Shown piece after piece: positions 51,501 to 64,000 of a stretch of 64,000 nt of DNA. The position numbers and the translations under genes are program-made. The DNA is from Tetrahymena thermophila SB210 (Eukaryota > Ciliophora > Oligohymenophorea > Hymenostomatida > Tetrahymenidae): the NCBI RefSeq assembly GCF_000189635.1, contig NW_002476319.1, positions 62,001 to 126,000 on the forward strand, given 5' to 3'. The notes beneath the pieces were generated by a model. That model saw nothing but the letters and a program-made list of their open reading frames with translations, did no database searches and was not told the origin of the DNA. Position 1 is the first letter of the stretch. Each line of letters opens with the position of its first letter.

Positions 51501-54500
51501 TTATATTGAGATTACAAATGTTGGCTTTATTTGCTAAATAATTGTTCCCTCCTAATCTGGATTAAAAACATTTTGCAGCAATCCTTAGGCTTAAAAAGAG
51601 GATGCAAAAAAAGATGCATGCTTTTAGGCTGTTATCATTCTTTACAGATAATATAAAATTTTTGACTAGGTATTATTATCAAATAAAATTTCAAAACTTT
51701 GTTAAATTAATTTATTTTTAATAAAAAAGTATCTGAGAAACATATCTTAGAAGATACAAAATTCATAAAGTGAAAAATCAGAATCTTTATTTGAAGACGA
51801 AAAAGATGAAAAACTCACTAAAATACTATAAAAATATTGTAAATCTTATGTAGATGTAAAACAAAAATGTAAAATGTACTACTTTTAGTCTGTTATGGGA
51901 GAGTGCTTTAAATAAAGTTTTTTTAAATCTATTTTAGATATTTAGTAATAAAAAAGTTATACATTTTAATTGTACTTGATAAAGTTCAATGATTAAGGGA
52001 AGAAACTCCCTTCTTCTGGTTTTATAAAAAACTAAGATTCTGAATTAGGTATCATACACAGCACTTAAATTCCTATAAAAGATACAATTAAATACTATCT
52101 TTAAATGCATGAAAATGAAGTTTATGCGAATATGATATATTAGTAAGAAATTTAGATAAGTCAATAATAATATGACAAGCTAATGTTGATTAATAGATTT
52201 TTAAATTCTGTTGCCCTAAATAAAGATATTGAGTTCTATGCAGAATATACAGGAGAAGTTGTAAATGGCAAAGGGAAATTATTTAAAGATCATGGTAAAA
52301 ATGCTAGCAAGAACTTATAATATAAATTTGATAACTCAGAAGGATTCAGTGCACTACTCACTGTTATTAGGCCATCCAATAACAATACAAATCTTTATGA
52401 AATCAATTTTGATCATATTGAAATATTAGAAAAGTACATTAATTACATGAGTGGTAATAAATTATTTTAAAAATTCTTACAAAATTTAAAAAAAATATAG
52501 CATAATAACTTAGTTTTGAATTGCAACAAATAAATCGTTACAAATAGAAAAAAAACTTTAAGAGAAAAAATCTTTTTTTTATTTAAAAATCTTAATAGAA
52601 AGCAGTTAATTTTTTAAGAGTAATCTGATTTTATTAATAATTTTAATTGGTTAAAAACTAAATAACTAAATATTTCCTCAATTTTTGTTATTTTAATGTT
52701 AAAATATTCTTCAGATATTAAAAAAGAATCAAAATTATTTAATTTTTGGAAAAATATGACTAATAATTTTTTTTAGGAGTTTATAAAGTTAGAAACAAGA
52801 CTAAACTAAATGAAGAAGAGAAAGCAGCTAGGTTTTAAAGTAGAAAATTAAAATAAGATGATCCATTTGCTGATTATAAAGTCAAACCTTATTATGACTG
52901 TGTAAACTTTTTTGATTGTACTAAGTAGCTAGATCCAAATATTTATTAAGATTCAAGAAAAAAATTGGTGTTACAAAGCATCATGTCTGGAAGACATCTT
53001 AATCGTTTTATATTTTATGGGTGCAAAAGCTATGAAGAAATCTAAAAGGAGTATTAATAGGTTCCCACGGGAAAAGATCCTTTTAAGTAAATAAAATAGT
53101 TAAAGGCTTAAGTTGAGTTGGAGGAAGTCTCATTTACTTCAAATGAGAATCATATGGTATTATAGGTTTAGCTTTTTACTAAGCATTTGAGAAGTTAAAC
53201 CAACTTATATCTTAAAAGAGTTGGCGTCCTGACAGAAAATTTTAAGGGTGATTATAAATATTCCCCTCACTAGTTCACTATATTTCCTTTAAATGTTAGT
53301 CTTCTTATGAAACTTAATATTTTGCATAAAACATTCCTTTACTAAATCAGAGACACATTTGGAGTGCATCACTTTTAATAAATCCGTCTTCCTAAATTTT
53401 TTGATAAGGCTTATTAGAGAATCAAAAATAATAATAAAACGAGTTGCTCCTATAACCTTGATTAAATTGAATAACCTCACTTTTTAGTAGAAAATTATTA
53501 AGGAGTTTTAGATGTTATGAGCAAAAGTGAAAAATATAATTAATTTTGTAAGAAGTACAATAACCACCAACTAATGGAGGGATACAATCAGATAAGCATT
53601 AGAAAATTTGATTAAAAATATATAAAACATAATCCTATATTTGAATCATATTAAGTATATAAGAAAAACATCTTTGAATTGTAGATTAGCGAGTTAATGA
53701 AGTCTTTGACCTCTCTAGAATATGCTGTTAACAATAAGGAATCATCACTAGAAAGATATGAATTTCTTGGTGATACAGTTTTGAAATGTTTATCTAGTAC
53801 ACAAATCTATTTTGAACACCCTAAAAGCATGGAAGATCATCTCCATGTTCATAGAACTATAATTATACAGAATAGAAACTTGGCATAAATTGCTGTAAAA
53901 AAGAAAATATTTAAGTAAAATAAATTTTTAGAATATGACTCATTTTAATATTTTTTTTTTTAGATATATTTTATCTTCTAAGATTGAAACGCTTTCTCCC
54001 ATAGGAATAAAATATGAAATAGCAGTAGACGATGATGAATAAAATTAATTCTAGAAAGAAAAGGAGCCAGATGAGTACGATAAAGCTGACTAAAGGAATA
54101 AAAATAAGAAAGGCAATGAAGAAGATGGAGATGCAGAAAATGAAGAAATTGAAGAATAATAATAATAAAATGACATTCCTAATTTATTGCGTTTAGAACC
54201 AACATATCGCCACATTAAAGGAAAAACTTTAGCTGATACTTTGGAAAGTATAATCGGTGTATTTTTTTAACAGAAAAAGGATTTAAATCTTTGCTAATAT
54301 CTTTTGTTCTCATTGTAAGTTCTCAATAAGCCAGATTTAACTTTTAACCATAGCTATGATAGAAGCCTGCAGTAAAGTTAGCTGTAAAACCCTATTTATG
54401 TCCAATTGAAGGAGATAGAAAGTATTTTAGGCTATACATTTTAAAATATAAACCTCCTATTTTAAGCCTTCACACTTCCAAGCATTGAAAGTCTTTGTAT

Positions 54501-55477
54501 TTAAATCCCCAGTTTAAAAAATACAAACTTAAATAAATTGCATCAAATAAATAATGCTATTTAAAAAAAAGAAAATTAAGGAACATTTGAAAAAATTGAT
54601 TAAATTAGCAAAGAAAATCAAAATAAAATTTACTAAAAAGATTCTAATGAATGGGAAAATTTGAAAAATTATAATCTGTGCAATCAAAGATTAGAATTTT
54701 TAGGAGATGCAGTCCTTGATTTAATTATCGTCGAGTATTTATTCAACAAGTAAATTTTAATTTTTTTTCTTTCAAACTAAATATTTTTACTTTAAATGAA
54801 AATATTAACATCAACAATTTCATAAATTAGATTTCCTAACTCTGATCCTGGTGAGTTGACATAAATGAAAACTTCATTGGTACAAAACAAAACCCTCTGT
54901 TTAATCAACTTAATGAAGGGATTTTATAAATTTATCATTGGAAGCATTTAACATAATAAAGAAGAAATAGAATTATTGCTCAATAATGTTGAAATGTTTA
55001 TGGGAGATACTTCTTTAATGTACGATACAACTTATAATTAATCATTAATTAAGACATTAGGTGACGTAATTGAAAGTTTAGTTGGAGCGATATTTATTGA
55101 TAATAATTTAGACTATGAAATTACCAAAAAAATTGTCATGGAAACACTTTTTGCAGAAATATTGCAATATTTTACTGGCTAAGAACATAGACTTAAAAAT
55201 TTACAATTGTATATTGAGAAAGTAAAAACAATAATTTATATAAAAATTAATATTAATATGAATAAATAAAATATTGAAATAGGTTCTTAAGAAAGAGTTT
55301 GGCAAAGTCAGTCTAATAGAAGATGAGACAGATATAAAGGAAGGCAAAAAGAGATTTTTTATTTAATCTGAAGATAATAATAAGGAAGTTTCCTTCGAAG
55401 TTTATGCATATGACTAAATAGATGCTATAGACTAAATCTATATTGAAATAAACTAAAAAAAGCGTTAGAAAAAATGA
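48585..55477 (+). CDS. Dicer ribonuclease with helicase and two RNase III domains
   Basis: Large multi-exon gene. Dicer cuts double-stranded RNA into small RNAs. Exon 1 (48585-49356) has an acidic start and a helicase core entry [18 protein letters not shown] with Walker A TGAGKT (residues 127-132). Exon 2 (from 49500) carries the DECH box (271-274) and [10 protein letters not shown]. The second helicase lobe shows [17 protein letters not shown] and [18 protein letters not shown] Dicer dimerisation-like dsRNA-binding fold follows (about 51380-51650), then a poorly conserved PAZ-position region (about 51780-52480). RNase IIIa has [14 protein letters not shown] and [15 protein letters not shown]. 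RNase IIIb has [14 protein letters not shown] and [14 protein letters not shown]. The acidic catalytic residues are present in both, so it looks active. A short dsRBD-like tail ends at TGA 55475-55477. Tetrahymena has helicase-containing Dicers (Dcr1, Dcr2) and a Dicer-like Dcl1; which orthologue this is cannot be settled here. Confidence 0.92.
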
Positions 55478-56235
55478 TGAAAGAAAAATAAACTTTAATA
55501 TTAATTTTGTAATTAAAATATTATCTTTTCAACACACAATCTATCATTTTTATTGTAAATTTTAGGTTTTATTTTTTCTCACTAAAATTAGCATTTCATT
55601 TAAGCTTTGATTAATACTTAAGGGTCAGTAATAGTTTGTTAGTCAATTATTTATTAATAATTATAATTTTTAGTGAAAGAGTGAATGTAGAAATTTATAA
55701 ATAATATTCTATTTTATTACTTCAATTTATTAGCAAAATCTTATTTTATTTTAAATTATTTTAAAAAACTAGCTTATTGGTTTATTTAAATAGAATTGCA
55801 ATAATTCTGAGTAATATTGATTTTAAACCAAAAATATCAAACAAATAAAATTTATTCTCTTTCAGACATTTATGGAAGAGAAAAATTTAATTTTAAAAAT
55901 TCAATATTTGAAAAGAAAATAATCAGAATATATAAAAAATATTGGAAGTGTTAATTTTGATTATGCAAACATACATACTATAATACTATTTTTATAGATT
56001 AATTGCTATTTCACTAATAAAATATCATTCCAGCTTTTAATAAAAATTCTCTAAATAAGTAATACCAAAAATTTAAATTTTTTGCTTTTGATGAATATAA
56101 AAAATATCCAGTATATTTGAATTATTTAAAAGATATAATCGAATCTAATTTTTAATTCATTATTATTAATTATTTCACATTCTATAAATTAATTTTTTGG
56201 TTTATTTAATTAAGTAAGCAAACAAACAATAGAGT
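55478..56235. other. intergenic, AT-rich
   Basis: Tandem-oriented spacer holding the 3' end of the Dicer gene and the 5' region of the GTPase/SecA-like gene. Nothing else is seen. Confidence 0.6.
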
Positions 56236-59200
56236 ATGGGTTGTGTTTGTGCAAAACCAAAACCACAAAGCAATAAAAGCATAAAAAAAGAGGAGAATCA
56301 GGGTAATATCCATTAAACTTAATAGCTTTAATTCTAATGAATAATTTAATTGAATTGAGTAGGCATAAAAGCAAATAGGTCCGATTCACCAAGTTAAGAA
56401 AAGAATAATGCAAAGGAAGAGTTGCATACAAATAAAGAAGAAACTTAGATGGATCTTTTATAAAAGAAAGAAATTTATATAGATGAGTACGAGGAAGAAG
56501 AAGTAAATAGGTACGAAGAATTTGAATAAAAAGATAGAGCACTTTTAGCTAAATACTCATAAGTTATGGATAGAGGCAAAAAGGTTAAACTTGAGATTGA
56601 AAATCAAAAAGAAAAGCCAAAACTCAATTAAGGCTCAGAGAAGAGATTCAAAGAGCTTTTGAATTTAACTTAGATGATTGAATCTAATTTAGAATAATCA
56701 GAGCTCATTCAAGGTAAAGATATTGTGATAGTCCTAGGTGCTACAGGAGTAGGAAAATCTACTACTATTAACTACTTGCTCGGAAAGAAGATGATTTGGT
56801 CTAAGATTTAAAACTAAACAAAAAGCTATGTTTATGAAGTAGAAGGAATTACTGTGGCTAAAGGAGAGCAAGAGGCTGCTAAAATAGGAACTAAACCAAT
56901 GGAATCTTAAACTAAAACTATTAACGTTTACAATGTTTAGCATCCAAAAGATGAAAGAGAGCTTGTACTTTGTGATACTCCAGGTCTTTTAGACTCTTAG
57001 GGATCCATAGTAGATATAGCAAACCAAGTTGGAATAGTAAAATCTTTATAGTATGCCAAATCTATTAGAGTTTTGTTGCTTATCGGATACAAGAATCTTG
57101 TTTCTGTTGAAGGCAAGGGTAAGCTCATAAAAGAAGTTATTGATTTATATAGCAAGCTAATTAAGGACTATGAAGAGTCTTAAGAAAGCGTGTTGATTGG
57201 TTTCACCCATTTAAATAGCGATACTACTCTTTAGCAGATCAATAATTCTTTAAAAGCAATGACTGATTCTGTAAGCGATGATGATAAGGTTTCCCAATTT
57301 CTTCATATATCAATACAAAGCATAGAAAAGAAAAACAAACTCTTTACACTTATAAAGCCACTAATAAGCGATAAGAGATAGAATTTAATCGACTCTCTTT
57401 TTAACATATAAGAAATTCCTTAGGAAAGAGTTAATTAGTATTTTACATATGCTCTTGCATAAAATACAAAAAACGAATTTGAACTTATCCTTCAAAGTTA
57501 TTAAAAAGATATTTCAAATTTATTTTAGAGGGAAGAATATGATCAAATTACTAACAGATTAAGTGTTCTCAAAAAACTAAACGAGCAATTGGAATTTACA
57601 ATTGTCAAGAAATGTTATGCTGAAAGCGTGCAAGCAGTGATCAATCTAGACTTAGTCAAGTAGACTTAATCACTTTTGCAGAGAATAACTTCCTTATAGC
57701 AAGAAATGGTGCAAATCCTTTTATAAAATATTGTTAAAGTTTCTAATTATCTGTGCTGGACAGATTAAATTAGACACGAATACTAAGAAATAAATGATTG
57801 CATAATTTCTTATAATGATTTTATAGACATTCTTTCTAGCGCGCTAGAGGAATGCCTTTAATCTATTGAAAAAACAGAAAATTACAAAGTTACAATTTAA
57901 GATTTGTTAAAGCTTTATTATGTTTACTACTGTAGTGAAATAGAAGATACATTCAAGGCCAATGCTAAGACACTCCGTATTTTCCATAAAGGTTAGGTTA
58001 AAATAAAGAGTATTTACACAAATAACTTTTATACTGCTGCTTGCTTTTCTATAAGCAAAAGAGTTATAACTCTCTTGGAATAGATGGATGAGTTAGTTAA
58101 ATCTAATGAAGAAGTCAATGTTAACGATTTAGAATCAAACTTATCTAAGCTTAAAGATTTGCATGAATAATAAGTAGGAGATCACCTCTAGTTAAATTCT
58201 TAGCTGATTTATCAAGAGCAAGTAAAAAAATGGTGTGATTTCATTTAGCAAAAGAAGACAGTTTTTGAAATAGATTATAACAAATACGATTAAGTGTTAA
58301 AAAATATAGATCAAATGAAGATAGCTTATCACTTTTTAGCTTAAATTAGCGGATCATAGAGACTAATGAATGATCATTTCCCATAATTTAAAACAGCTTA
58401 AAAAGACACTACACAAAAATTAGTATAGCAAGCAATCATGCTTTTTAATAAAGCAATTACTCAAAAAAAACTAGGACATATGGAAAAACCAATTTAATGT
58501 GCCATGGAAATAATGAATATTAGCGACGATATAAGAAATAAATTGCAAGAAGCCTCTCAAGCACTCTTTGTTCATTTAGGATCAATTGTTTAAAAGTTCG
58601 ACATGAAATTCAGCAGCTGCTCTTCATAGATAAAAAATTGTTTGATCCCAAAATACGAAACAGCTAATAAGGACTTATTTAAAAGCACAACAGAAGATGA
58701 ATTCTAAATTGTGAAGAAAAAAATTAATTCAATCCAAAAAATCTTTAAAAAGATCACTATGAAGTATTACTAATCATTCAAATTCTTTTAGAACTCAGTG
58801 ACAAAGAGCAAAATCGCATTGGAGATTTTTATTGAAGAAGTTATGAAGTTCACACAAGACCAAGTTAATGAATTCAGAAATCCTACAGGAATTTTAAATG
58901 GCTTATTCACTTTAAAGCAGTCTTCTATACTCTTAAAAGACTACACTAATAAAAAATTTGACGAAATAGCATTTTAGGAAATGATTTCTCTTATTTGCAA
59001 CAATATAAACACAAAATTTTCTTTAATAACTAAAATGGTAAACAGCATTCAAATCCCTAATAACATTGATGATACTTACAGAAATATTGAGGAACAAATC
59101 AAGAATATCAGCCATTTACTCTAATTCATTTAAAACCTTTCAAATTATATTTTAAATTTTGAAGATAAAAATCAAAACACAATTGAGTCTCTTATTCAAA

Positions 59201-62200
59201 TGGTTACTAATTGCTAGAATGGATTTGCTTAATAATTATTCAACAAGCTTAAATCTAATATGTATGATTTCGAACATTAAAAGCTACCATCTGATGCTAT
59301 GAGATAAAAGATCATTCTCGATTAACTATAAAAACTTAAAGAATACAATTACAGCTATTCTCTACTTAAAGTTGATCTATACGAACATGTCTTAGAAAAA
59401 TCTATTTCTGAGTAATCTAGACTTATTAAGGAAATCAGTGACTATTTGTCAGACAATCCATCTTTACCTGATGATTTTAATTAAGAAAGTGCTTAGAAAA
59501 ATCTTACTTTGATTAGATAAGCCGGAGTACTTTATCTAACCCATTTCATTGGAAGACTAGATAATCCTGCTGATACTCTTCAAAGTGAATTGACTATGAA
59601 ATAAAAAGGATTGGATAAAAAAGTCAAAAGCATGGTTAAGCAATCTGATTATGACCAAATATTAGAGTACATGAGAACCATGAGTGAGGATAACGAATCT
59701 TATAAATCAATAAAGAAGATTTTAAAGGAGAAGGTTAATATGCTCTTCGATTAAATAATTAAATCCTTCACCAAAAGAAATATTTTGGATGACATTTATA
59801 TTAATAAAATTAAACAAGACATAAGAAATTTAGAATAATCTAAATAGAAGCTGTCACAAATTAAATTCAAAAATTTTAGCATTGAAAAATTCTTCCCTCA
59901 AATAACTCATCACTTGACTGCCTTTTTATAGAAATAAGTAAAGAGATTTGAAGAAAAAATAGCTACTTAAAAAGTAGAGAAGGCCAGCCGTTGCTTGATG
60001 GTTGTTTGTAGAGTTGTGTAGAATTTTTAGAGCTATATTAGACCCGAGGATAACTAACTACCTGATAAAATGATCAACCAAATGAAGCTCTGTCTGCGCT
60101 AAATAGAAAACTAAATTGACATTAAAAACAAACAACAAACAACTTCCATTCTCCAAGTTCTTTAGGTACTAGTACAGAACTAACACCAATACAAGGATGA
60201 ATATAATTTAATCTTATAAAAAGTGAATAAATAAATTTTGGAACAAGCAGCAGTGTTCGTAAACACAAAGATAGATTCATAAAACGAAGAAATAAGCGTC
60301 CAAGCTATAGCTGAAACTCTTAAGGGTGAATATTAGTATTTACTTATGTACACTTTAGATAACTATAACTAGCATTATCTAGCTTTCTTCTAGCCCATAT
60401 TGAAGAGAATTTAAGATGAAATGTTAGATGTGAGAAATATGTTTACTCAACGTAAGATTACAAACATCCTCAATTTAATTAATGGATCTAAAAGTTCAAT
60501 AGTTTAAAAAGAGGTCTGTAATTAATACAATAATCTCTGTGATACTTTCTTTGATTTACTCCAAAATAGAAATTATAATGGCACTTAAGAACTTCTCAAA
60601 TTCCTCTCATAAATTGCTGACGGTATTCGTTCTTTCTCCTACAACTCCTTGAAACAGAAATATTTTGAATTGTAAGTTTGCATAGAGTAAGAATTTAATA
60701 GGTTACAAACTTCAACTGTACAAAGTCTAAACTAAATTGTTTTTGAGAGAGAATCTGAAGGAATTTATGATGTTGTTTAATTTTATTAATTCAACTCCTT
60801 AATGGCTTAATTTAACTTTTAATATGTCAAACATGAATAATTCAATACATAATCTTGCCAAGTCTTCGATAAAATATAAAAATAATTAAAACAGTCTGTA
60901 TCTCTTTTGCAGCACACTGTCTTTAACAATACAGTAAAACTAATTGATTTCATTGAATAGACAAGGGTAAGTTTGAATGATTAACAAATTAATGTAATCT
61001 AAATCTACAAGAAATATTTATCTGATATGCAATCAACTCATTCACATGTTAGCAGCTTCAACGATCTCAATAAATTAGTGAATGATGGATGCTGGACTAT
61101 CTAATAAGTTATATCTGATTTACTTAATGCAAAGAAAAATGAAATTGTTAATGGAATCAATTCGTTACTTATACAAAAAAATTACAAGGAAACTTCAAGA
61201 ATTTTAAGGTAAGTAGAGGAGTTCTCAAAGAAAATTTAAGAGAGCTCTGTTAATATGAACACTTCAGACATCATGAAGGTAGTATTTAGAAAATACGAAG
61301 AGAAAGCAATAGAAGCTCAAAGAAGATCAAAGGATAAGTATGATTCTAAGCTATTTGCATTGATAGAAGATTTATCTGAAATAGAAAAATATTTTAAGGA
61401 AATCATAGTTCAAATCTCCAACTATAATGCATCAGAAGAAATAATCAACTAAATTAAATTATCTATAGCCCAATTAACTAAACAAATTTATTCCTAAAAT
61501 TTCGAGGATGAATCAGACGTGAGAGAGTTTGTTGCATCTATTATTAATATCAGATAAATAGCATTCGAAATAGGACAAGTCCATGAATTCACTCTTGAAT
61601 AAATAAGTGAGCTTATCACAACTAAATTTTAATAATTTACACCTCAATTCATTTCAGATGTTTCATCTAAGTTGAGATAAGATAAACTTGGTTTATTGAT
61701 AATCTAGGAAAATAGTAAAAACTTCGAAGGTCTTCTTAACAAGATGATTGAGGAACTTTCCAAGAATTAATTCAGCTTGGAATATGTAAACAATAATATT
61801 AAAGGTGAAAAATTCATTGCAAGTGAGTTTTCAATCCAATATAAATATTATGAAGAGTGCTGGAAAAACCTCCTAAGCAAGTGGCACTAAGGAGATCTCA
61901 AAGCAGAAACTATTTTATAAAAGACAAAGTCTTTGTTTAAAAAATTCTGCTCATCCTACTAAGTCGATTACTTGAATCAAAAGTAAATCACTTGGTCAGC
62001 ATCATAGAAGTAAGATCTTTCTATCATGCTAGCTCACTTGAGTACTTTCTGGTCTATAGTAAACTGCCAAAGAAGAGAAGACAGTTTCAGAAAATTGCAT
62101 CCTGTAAATAAATATTAAATTAAATAAAATTTTTAACAACATTTACTTTAATTAATTAAGTTTCTGTTGATTTTAATCTAATTCCATTTTCATTAATTTA

Positions 62201-64000
62201 AAGGTTTAAGTTTCAACTGTAATGAGATTGCTCTCAATAGATACAACAACTACTTAGATGCCTATTGAAAACCATCTAGTTTAGGTAAAGACAGGTGAAG
62301 GTAAATCTATCATTTTGGGAATTACTTCTTGCTTCTTAGGCTTACTAGGATTCTATGTAGATTGCTGCTGCTACAGTAATTATCTAAGTTAGCGTGATTT
62401 TTAGAGCTTCAGTCATATTTTCTAGCAATTAGAAATTGATAATGTAATTAAATATAACACTTTTGAGAAATAATTCGAAGATATAATTAATGATCCAGAA
62501 GATATGAGATAAGTCGGTTTAGATTTACTTGATAATAAGTTACATAAAAAGGTACAGATATAAAGATAAGGGTCTTTGGGCAGTTAACCAAAGAGAAGAA
62601 TTCTTCTTATTGATGAAGTAGATTTCTTTTTCGGTGAAGATTTCATTGGTCGTACTTACCCTGTTGCACTCTATTACAATAATCAAGATGTTATTGATAT
62701 TTTGAAATATATCTGGTAGAATAGAGCTGTTCATATCGATAAGTTTAAGTAAACACAAGTATATAAAAAGCTATTTTAGAACAATCCAAATTTAGTTCCT
62801 TGGTAAGCATTTATTGATGAACGTATAAAAATGATGTACGAAGATGTAAATAATCTTGAAGGCCACAGATATTTGACATATACTCCTTCTGGAAAAAGCA
62901 AAACAATTATTTGCTATAAATCTCTTGATGGCATTTCCTTCAATACAGTCAAAGGATACAAAACAGCTTTTGCTTATATCTAAGAGTGGGAAAAGAAGAA
63001 TATAACAGAAGATGTTATGAATGAAAACCTTTCATTTATAATTAATGTAGGCTGCTTCTCATTCGCTTAGATACCTTAGGAATATCAACTGGTATTGGGA
63101 GTCAGTGGTACTTTAGAAGATATGAGTGATTATCAGAAAAATTTAACTAGAAATCTCTTCAACATAAGAAAATTAACAATCTCCCCATCAATTTATGGGT
63201 AGTCTAAATTTTCTTTTAAAAAAGAAAAGGACGTAGTTGTAAAAGAGAATAAGTTCCTTTATCATTTAGAAATATAATCTCAAATAGAAAACGTTATGAA
63301 GTAAAATAGATCAGTAATAGTATTCTTTGAGTCGAAGAGGGCATTAGACATTTTTAAAAATGAGTTTAAAACATAATACGATTATTAAGTTCTTTCTGAA
63401 GAAACTAATTTCAAAGGACACACAATAGTTAAAGCAGGTTCTATGAGCATGATAACACTCGCAACAAAGCCTTTTGGTAGAGGCTGTGATTATATCAGCA
63501 CAGATCCTGAGCTGGATAAGAATGGTGGTATTCATATTATCTAAACCTTCCTCTCTGAAGATCTAGCAGAAGAGACTCAAATAAAAGGTAGAACTGCAAG
63601 ACAAGCTTAATGTGGTAGCTACAGTTTAGTAGTCAACAGAGAAGATCTTGTACTAAACTTTAATCTAAATGCTAGTGTTAAAAATTTCTCTTATGAATTC
63701 TTACACCAATTGAGATAAACCACCTAAAAAAACAAAGAAAAATCTTTATCAATAAAGCTTGAAGAAACAAGCTAATCTCACAAGGAATCTATGCGTCTAA
63801 AGCAAATTTTGCTAAATTATTCTCCTAATAACAATGAAGAAATACAAGAAATATTAATCAAATTTAACAGGGTCACAGACAGAACTGAGAATAAAACAAA
63901 TATGTATAATTTCTATAGTGATTTAGCAGGTAAAATTGGTATCTATGAAAATAATTTCGAGTACGACGAGTATAACAATCCTAAAAATGTTGGTTTGGGT
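56236..64000 (+). CDS. giant acylated GTPase fused to a SecA-like motor, truncated by window edge
   Basis: Exons 56236-56302, 56363-62103 and 62204 onward, still open at 64000: at least 2535 residues. The start MGCVCAKPKPQSNKS is a myristoyl plus double-palmitoyl signal. A P-loop GATGVGKST (148-156) with NYLLGKK and a switch motif DTPGLLDS (227-234) define a GTPase resembling AIG1/dynamin-superfamily proteins; I cannot place a clear NKxD. About 1600 residues of Gln-rich helical sequence follow. Exon 3 opens with VMRLLSIDTTTTQMPIENHL and VKTGEGKS (Walker A, 1966-1971), then LLIDEVDFFFGEDFIGR (DEVD 2073-2076), GVSGTLEDM, ATKPFGRGCDY, GGIHIIQTF and QIKGRTARQAQCGSY (GRTARQ 2398-2403). This is the motif order of bacterial SecA (MKTGEGKT, DEVD, MTGTA, GRGTDI, GGLHVI, GRSGRQ). 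It is presumably cytosolic and membrane-anchored. The C-terminus lies outside the window. Confidence 0.88.
62104..62203 (+). other. intron separating the GTPase/stalk exon from the SecA-like exon
   Basis: GTAAAT donor, TTTAAAG acceptor, 100 nt, phase 0 on both sides. It falls immediately before the SecA-like region, so domain boundary and exon boundary coincide. That is consistent with, but no proof of, joining of two ancestral modules. Confidence 0.8.

Noticed and set aside
56210-56943. Minus-strand open frames opposite the GTPase gene start
   Set aside because: The plus strand carries an unmistakable P-loop GTPase in frame; the antisense frames have no recognisable content.

Overview
The window reads as macronuclear DNA of a Tetrahymena-like oligohymenophorean ciliate. 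Every long gene is open only if TAA and TAG encode glutamine and TGA is the sole stop. Intergenic DNA is extremely AT-rich. Introns are mostly 45-280 nt, AT-rich and GT-AG, and gene starts follow the ciliate AAA-ATG context. Read with the standard code almost every gene looks shattered, so I translated each one by hand with the ciliate code. I see no rRNA, tRNA, CRISPR, virus-like element or transposon that I can support.

Layout, left to right: a spliced Gln-rich protein of unknown function (minus, 58-~1956); a small two-span membrane protein (2846-3568); an eIF4G-like translation factor with MIF4G and MA3-like regions (5348-9323); a ZNHIT3/Hit1-type HIT zinc finger protein (minus, 9643-10177); a SCAMP-like four-span membrane protein (minus, 11144-11764); an EF-hand protein (13265-15428); a CCDC93 orthologue of the Commander complex (16019-18547); three tandem copies of a ciliate-type membrane protein gene (minus, 19356-27759); an atypical ubiquitin-conjugating-fold protein (minus, 29021-29587); an acylation-signal-bearing endonuclease/exonuclease/phosphatase-family protein (30863-31873); a zinc-finger/AT-hook-like protein (33090-34403); an unidentified spliced gene (minus, 35978-36844); an importin-9-like karyopherin (38455-42502); an Mtr4 exosome helicase (minus, 43934-47663); a Dicer (48585-55477); and a giant protein running off the right edge (56236-64000+).

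Mtr4 and Dicer are divergently arranged, with starts about 0.9 kb apart, and both act in RNA processing. Otherwise the genes show no obvious common pathway, as is usual for a ciliate chromosome. Several act in membrane traffic or nuclear transport (SCAMP, CCDC93, importin-9), others in RNA and translation (eIF4G, ZNHIT3, Mtr4, Dicer).

The most unusual object is the last gene. It has an MGCxC dual-acylation N-terminus and a P-loop GTPase domain with GATGVGKST and DTPG. A very long Gln-rich middle follows, then a region that looks like both halves of the bacterial SecA translocation motor (TGEGKS, DEVD, GRTARQ). A membrane-anchored GTPase fused to a SecA-type motor in a non-photosynthetic eukaryote is the best candidate here for an undescribed system.
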